The notes under the pieces were generated by a model that did not search any database, had not been told where the DNA came from, and saw only the letters and a list, made by a program, of their open reading frames with translations. Below are positions 4,294 through 7,009 of a DNA stretch of 7,009 nt, one piece after another. The number at the start of each line of letters is the position of its first letter. Position 1 is the first letter of the stretch. The stretch comes from CAYPOY01 sp964412395 (GTDB lineage Bacteria > Chloroflexota > Anaerolineae > B4-G1). The position numbers were made by a program, and so were the translations under genes. The stretch is taken from NCBI GenBank assembly GCA_964412395.1, contig CAYPOY010000284.1:1-7009 (forward strand). Reading direction: 5' to 3'.

Positions 4294-7009
4294 TCCACCC
4301 TCAACGTCGCGTTGTCGTAGTACATCAACAGATCCGGGTCCTCCTGCAGCACCCGCTCCGGCAACCGCCCGGCCACTTTGACGATGGTGGAGTAGTCACG
4401 GCGGTGCCAGGCGTCGGCGAAGCCCGCGCGTATGGCCTCGGTGCGGAACTTGCGCAGGCGGCCACGGCCCTCGACGTAGCCGGCGAACTCGCGCAAAAGG
4501 GCCTTGCGGCGCAGTTTCTCCAGGTCGCTGGCCTTGCCGGGGTCGGGGACGTACCAGCGACCGGCCTCGTCTTGCAGGAAATTCTGTTCCAGCATCTCGC
4601 TCAGTTCGGGCAGGGCCTCGTGGCGGGCCTGGTGCAGTTGGCGCAGGAACTGGGGCTGGAGTTCCTGGTAGGTCTGGGGATGGCCGCTGGTGACGGGGTC
4701 CAACTGCTGGCGCAGCCACTGGATGCCGCTCTTCTCGTCGCTGACAAAGAGGGTGAGCTGGGCCACTTCGGCGGCCTGCAGGCGGGCGCGGTCGTACTCG
4801 GGGACTTGATCGGGGAGGAAGTACATACCGTCCCGCTCGACGAAGCGCTCCCGCAGGCCGGCGTAGAACTGGGCGGCGGAGAGGGGGACGGTGGCCCCGC
4901 GCTGGATGTGGAAGGCGACCATGCGGTCGAAGAGCAGGTAGGCCTGGCGCTCGGCGACGACCTCCAGCGCGCGGCCCCCACCCCTAACCCCTCCCCCGCC
5001 CGCAGGGGAGGGGGACTGGACGACGACGGGGAGTTGGGCCAGGTGTTGGCGGATAAAGTCCCAGGCTCCTTCGGAAGTGCCAGCCTGGGCCTGGAAGCGG
5101 CGCTCGAAGCTGGTGCGGGGCTTGTAGGCGGAGATGACCAGGTCTTGCTTTACGGCGGCAGTGCTGGTGGCCTGCTTGAAGGTGCCTTGTTTCTTGTCCA
5201 GAGTGCGCACGTCGGCGATCATGAAACGGGCACGGAGGATGGCCTCTTGGATGGCGTTCCAGACGCGGTTCTGGGAGTTATGAAACTCAACCGTCATCCA
5301 GCGGCCGGGCTTGAGAATACGATAGAACTCGCAAAAGCATTGCTCCATCAGACGTTGGTAGTCAGGCAGTGTCTTGCGCTGCACCTTGTTGACCACCGCC
5401 TCCGGCACGTTGTTGGTAAAGACACACAGCCAAGTCTCCCAGAGGAAGTTGAGTTCGGAGTACATCAAGTTCTGTCCAAAGGGAGGATCTACGAAAATAT
5501 AGTCAACACTTTCAGAAGGCAATGTTCCCACATCATTTGCTGAAACAGTCTCGATGGTGACTGAATCCTCAGAGAAGTTCCTTTGAAAAGATCTGACGAT
5601 GCCCCGCTCTTTCCTAGGGAAAGCGTCGAAAAGGGATAGTTCAACTGGTAAGGCTCCTACGTAAAGAGTGCCCGGGAGGTTTGGGGTACCTCCTGGCTTA
5701 GCCGGCTGAAAACGCCGCATTTTATTGATGTGAAGGTGGATTGAAGACAAAACAAACAGCACTTGACGCATATCACGCCGACACCACTCAGCAAAAGCCG
5801 CCAGTGCCCACAGATTACGCCTGGTATAGAAGTGATGTACATGGGTGATGCCGATGTCATCGTTGCGACGACTTTCGTCGCCTTCCGGCATACGATCCAT
5901 TGGAAACCAATGGGGGATATCGCTCCCCTCAATCTTCTGAACAAGGGCCAGATCATCGGCGTCGGGCGCCTTCTCGTGCCGCTTCCGCCCCACGTTGTAG
6001 TTGATGAGCACCGGCACCTGCTTGGTCCGGCGCACCACCTGCTCCAGGGCACGGTCGTAGATCGTCTTCCAGGCACGTTCCACCTTTAGTGCACCGGATT
6101 GCTTTCTGGGGCTTTTGGCCAGCAGCGCGCCACAGCCAGGACAAGGCCACTCCCTGCGCACTTGGCCCGCTTCCCTATCCACCGCCACATCCCAGAAGAC
6201 CATCTCCTCACCACACTGGGGACAGACAAAAACGTCGCTCCAGACGGTGTAGTTGATACGGCCCTTCATCCGCAGGGGATCGTCGCAGTGGGGGTGCCAG
6301 GTCTCGTACATCCAGCCGCACTCTTCCTCCACCTCGCGCAGGACGCGCCCTGCCTCGCGCTCGAAGGCGGTCACGTCCACGGGGGTGTTGTAATTGTAGG
6401 CGATGAAGGTGGCGGCGGGGGAGAGGTCCACCAGTACGGCCTTGCGGGCGCCCAGGCGGGAGATAACGCCCTCACCCCCCCGGTACCCCTCTCCTGCCTT
6501 CCCCCCCAGGGTTGGGGGGGACTGAGGGGGGGCATAGATCGCGCCATCGTCGTCCACCCGGTAGCCCAGGCCCTCGACGGCCTTCCGGTCGCCGCAGAGT
6601 TGGGCGGCCACGCCGGTCATGCCGGTGCCGCAGAAGCCGTCGAAGACGATGTCGCTGGGGTCGGTGTAGTGCAGGATGTAGCGCATCACGGCTTTGTGGG
6701 GCACCTTGGTGTGGTAGGAGTGGGCGTTGTAGATGGGGTCGTTCTTGCCCTCGGAGACGTCGGAGGCGAAGGGTTCGCGGTGGTAAACCTCACCCGTCAT
6801 ACGTGATGCGTCATCCGTCATACGTGATGCGTCACTGCCGGATGACGGATGACGATTGACGATTGACGCTTGACGATTGACGCTTGACGATTGACGATTG
6901 ACGTTTGACGATTGACGTTTGACGTTTGACGTTTGACGATTGACGTTTGACGCATGACGCATCGCCTCCCGCTCCCGCTGCCATTGTTCGATGATCTCGG
7001 GCAGGAAGG
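4290..7009 (-). CDS. Adenine/cytosine-N DNA methyltransferase, PglXI-like, BREX-3 context (5' end beyond window)
   Basis: The frame is open at the right edge. Before Met at 6962 it reads FLPEIIEQWQREREA in the same frame, so the true start lies outside. Numbering from Met6962 gives 890 residues. Residues 2-56 come from a heptamer array. The conserved body starts near YHREPFASDVSEG (60-72). Motif I is FDGFCGTGMTG (107-117, SAM binding); VDLSP (178-182) is a likely motif II acid. A zinc ribbon has CPQC (247-250) and CPGC (274-277). DPPFGQNLMYSEL (492-504) is catalytic motif IV. Residues 665-890 are a C-terminal domain ending in VLQEDPDLLMYYDN. Motif order and the DPPF form place it with amino-methyltransferases of COG1743 type; the base modified (N6-A versus N4-C) is not certain. 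In BREX the methyltransferase marks host DNA and is needed for defence. C/G-rich repeats are inserted in frame at about residues 144-165 and 649-663. All catalytic motifs are intact, so it is not a pseudogene by sequence. It probably shares an operon with pglZ. Confidence 0.88.
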   Translation of the reverse strand, partial: FLPEIIEQWQREREAMRHASNVNRQTSNVKRQSSNVNRQSSSVNRQASIVNRHPSSGSDASRMTDDASRMTGEVYHREPFASDVSEGKNDPIYNAHSYHTKVPHKAVMRYILHYTDPSDIVFDGFCGTGMTGVAAQLCGDRKAVEGLGYRVDDDGAIYAPPQSPPTLGGKAGEGYRGGEGVISRLGARKAVLVDLSPAATFIAYNYNTPVDVTAFEREAGRVLREVEEECGWMYETWHPHCDDPLRMKGRINYTVWSDVFVCPQCGEEMVFWDVAVDREAGQVRREWPCPGCGALLAKSPRKQSGALKVERAWKTIYDRALEQVVRRTKQVPVLINYNVGRKRHEKAPDADDLALVQKIEGSDIPHWFPMDRMPEGDESRRNDDIGITHVHHFYTRRNLWALAAFAEWCRRDMRQVLFVLSSIHLHINKMRRFQPAKPGGTPNLPGTLYVGALPVELSLFDAFPRKERGIVRSFQRNFSEDSVTIETVSANDVGTLPSESVDYIFVDPPFGQNLMYSELNFLWETWLCVFTNNVPEAVVNKVQRKTLPDYQRLMEQCFCEFYRILKPGRWMTVEFHNSQNRVWNAIQEAILRARFMIADVRTLDKKQGTFKQATSTAAVKQDLVISAYKPRTSFERRFQAQAGTSEGAWDFIRQHLAQLPVVVQSPSPAGGGGVRGGGRALEVVAERQAYLLFDRMVAFHIQRGATVPLSAAQFYAGLRERFVERDGMYFLPDQVPEYDRARLQAAEVAQLTLFVSDEKSGIQWLRQQLDPVTSGHPQTYQELQPQFLRQLHQARHEALPELSEMLEQNFLQDEAGRWYVPDPGKASDLEKLRRKALLREFAGYVEGRGRLRKFRTEAIRAGFADAWHRRDYSTIVKVAGRLPERVLQEDPDLLMYYDNATLRVE
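4988..5013. repeat. C/G-rich hairpin repeat inside the methyltransferase
   Basis: CCCCTCCCC (4988-4996), an 8-base loop, then GGGGAGGGG (5005-5013) form a perfect 9-bp stem. The surrounding bases (about 4976-5016) resemble a common dispersed repeat whose plus-strand translation gives TPNPSPARRGG. On the coding strand it is in frame and encodes QSPSPAGGGGVRGGG (residues 649-663), between the methyltransferase domain and the C-terminal domain, an interdomain linker where insertion is tolerable. Confidence 0.75.
6471..6535. repeat. C/G-rich repeat inside the methyltransferase SAM domain
   Basis: This low-complexity stretch contains CCCCCCC (6501-6507), loop AGGGTT, GGGGGGG (6514-6520), a perfect 7-bp stem, with further C-runs before and G-runs after that could extend an outer stem. 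On the coding strand it encodes PPQSPPTLGGKAGEGYRGGEG-like residues 145-165, between GAIY and VISRLG. The flanking protein reads smoothly across without this block, which indicates an in-frame insertion in a loop between motif I and motif II. Confidence 0.7.
6794..6962. repeat. Coding heptanucleotide array in the methyltransferase
   Basis: Positions 6841-6959 hold 17 consecutive 7-base units of the form NNTGACG, the first two bases being GA, AT, CT, TT or CA and the TGACG core invariant. Positions 6794-6814 and 6815-6835 are two 21-base units (three heptamers each) matching at 20 of 21 positions, in the opposite orientation. The inverted 13-mers CGTCATCCGTCAT (6809-6821) and ATGACGGATGACG (6842-6854) mark the turn. 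Three heptamers make seven codons, so the protein shows a 7-residue repeat: NVNRQTS, NVKRQSS, NVNRQSS and so on, then DASRMT twice. Confidence 0.92.

Noticed and set aside
4988..5013. Strong C/G hairpin considered as a transcription terminator.
   Set aside because: It lies within the methyltransferase coding frame with conserved protein sequence continuing on both sides, and no T-tract follows.
4002..5543. A 513-codon open frame on the plus strand opposite the methyltransferase and pglZ start.
   Set aside because: It is antisense to two clearly recognisable proteins, has low-complexity sequence from repeats and high-GC shadow composition, and shows no family motif. Long antisense frames are expected at this GC content.
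6099..6806. A 235-codon plus-strand frame rich in V, G and H.
   Set aside because: It is the antisense shadow of the methyltransferase SAM domain and includes the repeat-derived segment LTPPVPLSCLPP; no independent coding evidence.
6794..6962. Array considered as a CRISPR.
   Set aside because: The units are contiguous 7-mers without unique spacers of 25-40 bases, so this is a tandem repeat, not a CRISPR.
4290..7009. Methyltransferase considered a pseudogene because of its repeat insertions.
   Set aside because: The frame is uninterrupted through all three repeat blocks and motif I, the zinc ribbon, DPPF and the C-terminal domain are all intact.

Overview
The window looks like part of an anti-phage defence island from a GC-rich bacterium, most likely a Chloroflexota (Anaerolineae-like) genome. 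This assignment is inferred from three things: the style of the NACHT protein, the GC-rich codon use, and several families of short dispersed repeats lying in and between the genes. It has not been checked by search. All four genes are on the minus strand, so transcription runs from the right edge to the left.

Right to left, the layout is: (1) 7009-4290, a large DNA methyltransferase, open at its 5' end at the window edge, with a CGTG-type SAM motif, a zinc ribbon, a DPPF catalytic motif and a conserved C-terminal domain; (2) 4205-2199, a PglZ alkaline-phosphatase-fold protein resembling the PglZ of type 3 BREX systems; (3) 2188-1457, a 243-residue helical protein with a probable winged-helix segment, in the position of BrxA (DUF1819) in type 3 BREX, its ribosome binding site overlapping the pglZ stop codon; (4) after a 255-base gap with a possible promoter and small hairpins, 1201 to the left edge, the N-terminal 400 residues of a NACHT-family STAND NTPase with intact Walker A and B motifs.

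Genes 1-3 form a BREX-3-like operon: the methyltransferase would mark self DNA, while PglZ and the BrxA-like protein act with ATPase and helicase partners (BrxC, BrxF, BrxHII) that are not in the window. In the canonical type 3 order a BrxHII helicase gene lies between pglXI and pglZ; here it is absent and the gap holds only a heptanucleotide repeat array. The NACHT NTPase is probably a separate, adjacent defence or signalling gene with its own promoter.

The most unusual feature is how many repeats lie inside reading frames. A 169-base array with a 7-base period (17 clear TGACG-core units plus two 21-base units) sits in frame in the methyltransferase. Because 7 is not a multiple of 3, gain or loss of one unit would shift the frame. 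Two C/G-rich hairpin repeats are also in frame in the methyltransferase, a further repeat is in frame in pglZ, and paired palindromes encode the last residues of PglZ. A second array of the same heptamer family fills the methyltransferase-pglZ gap and leaves pglZ without a recognisable Shine-Dalgarno sequence.
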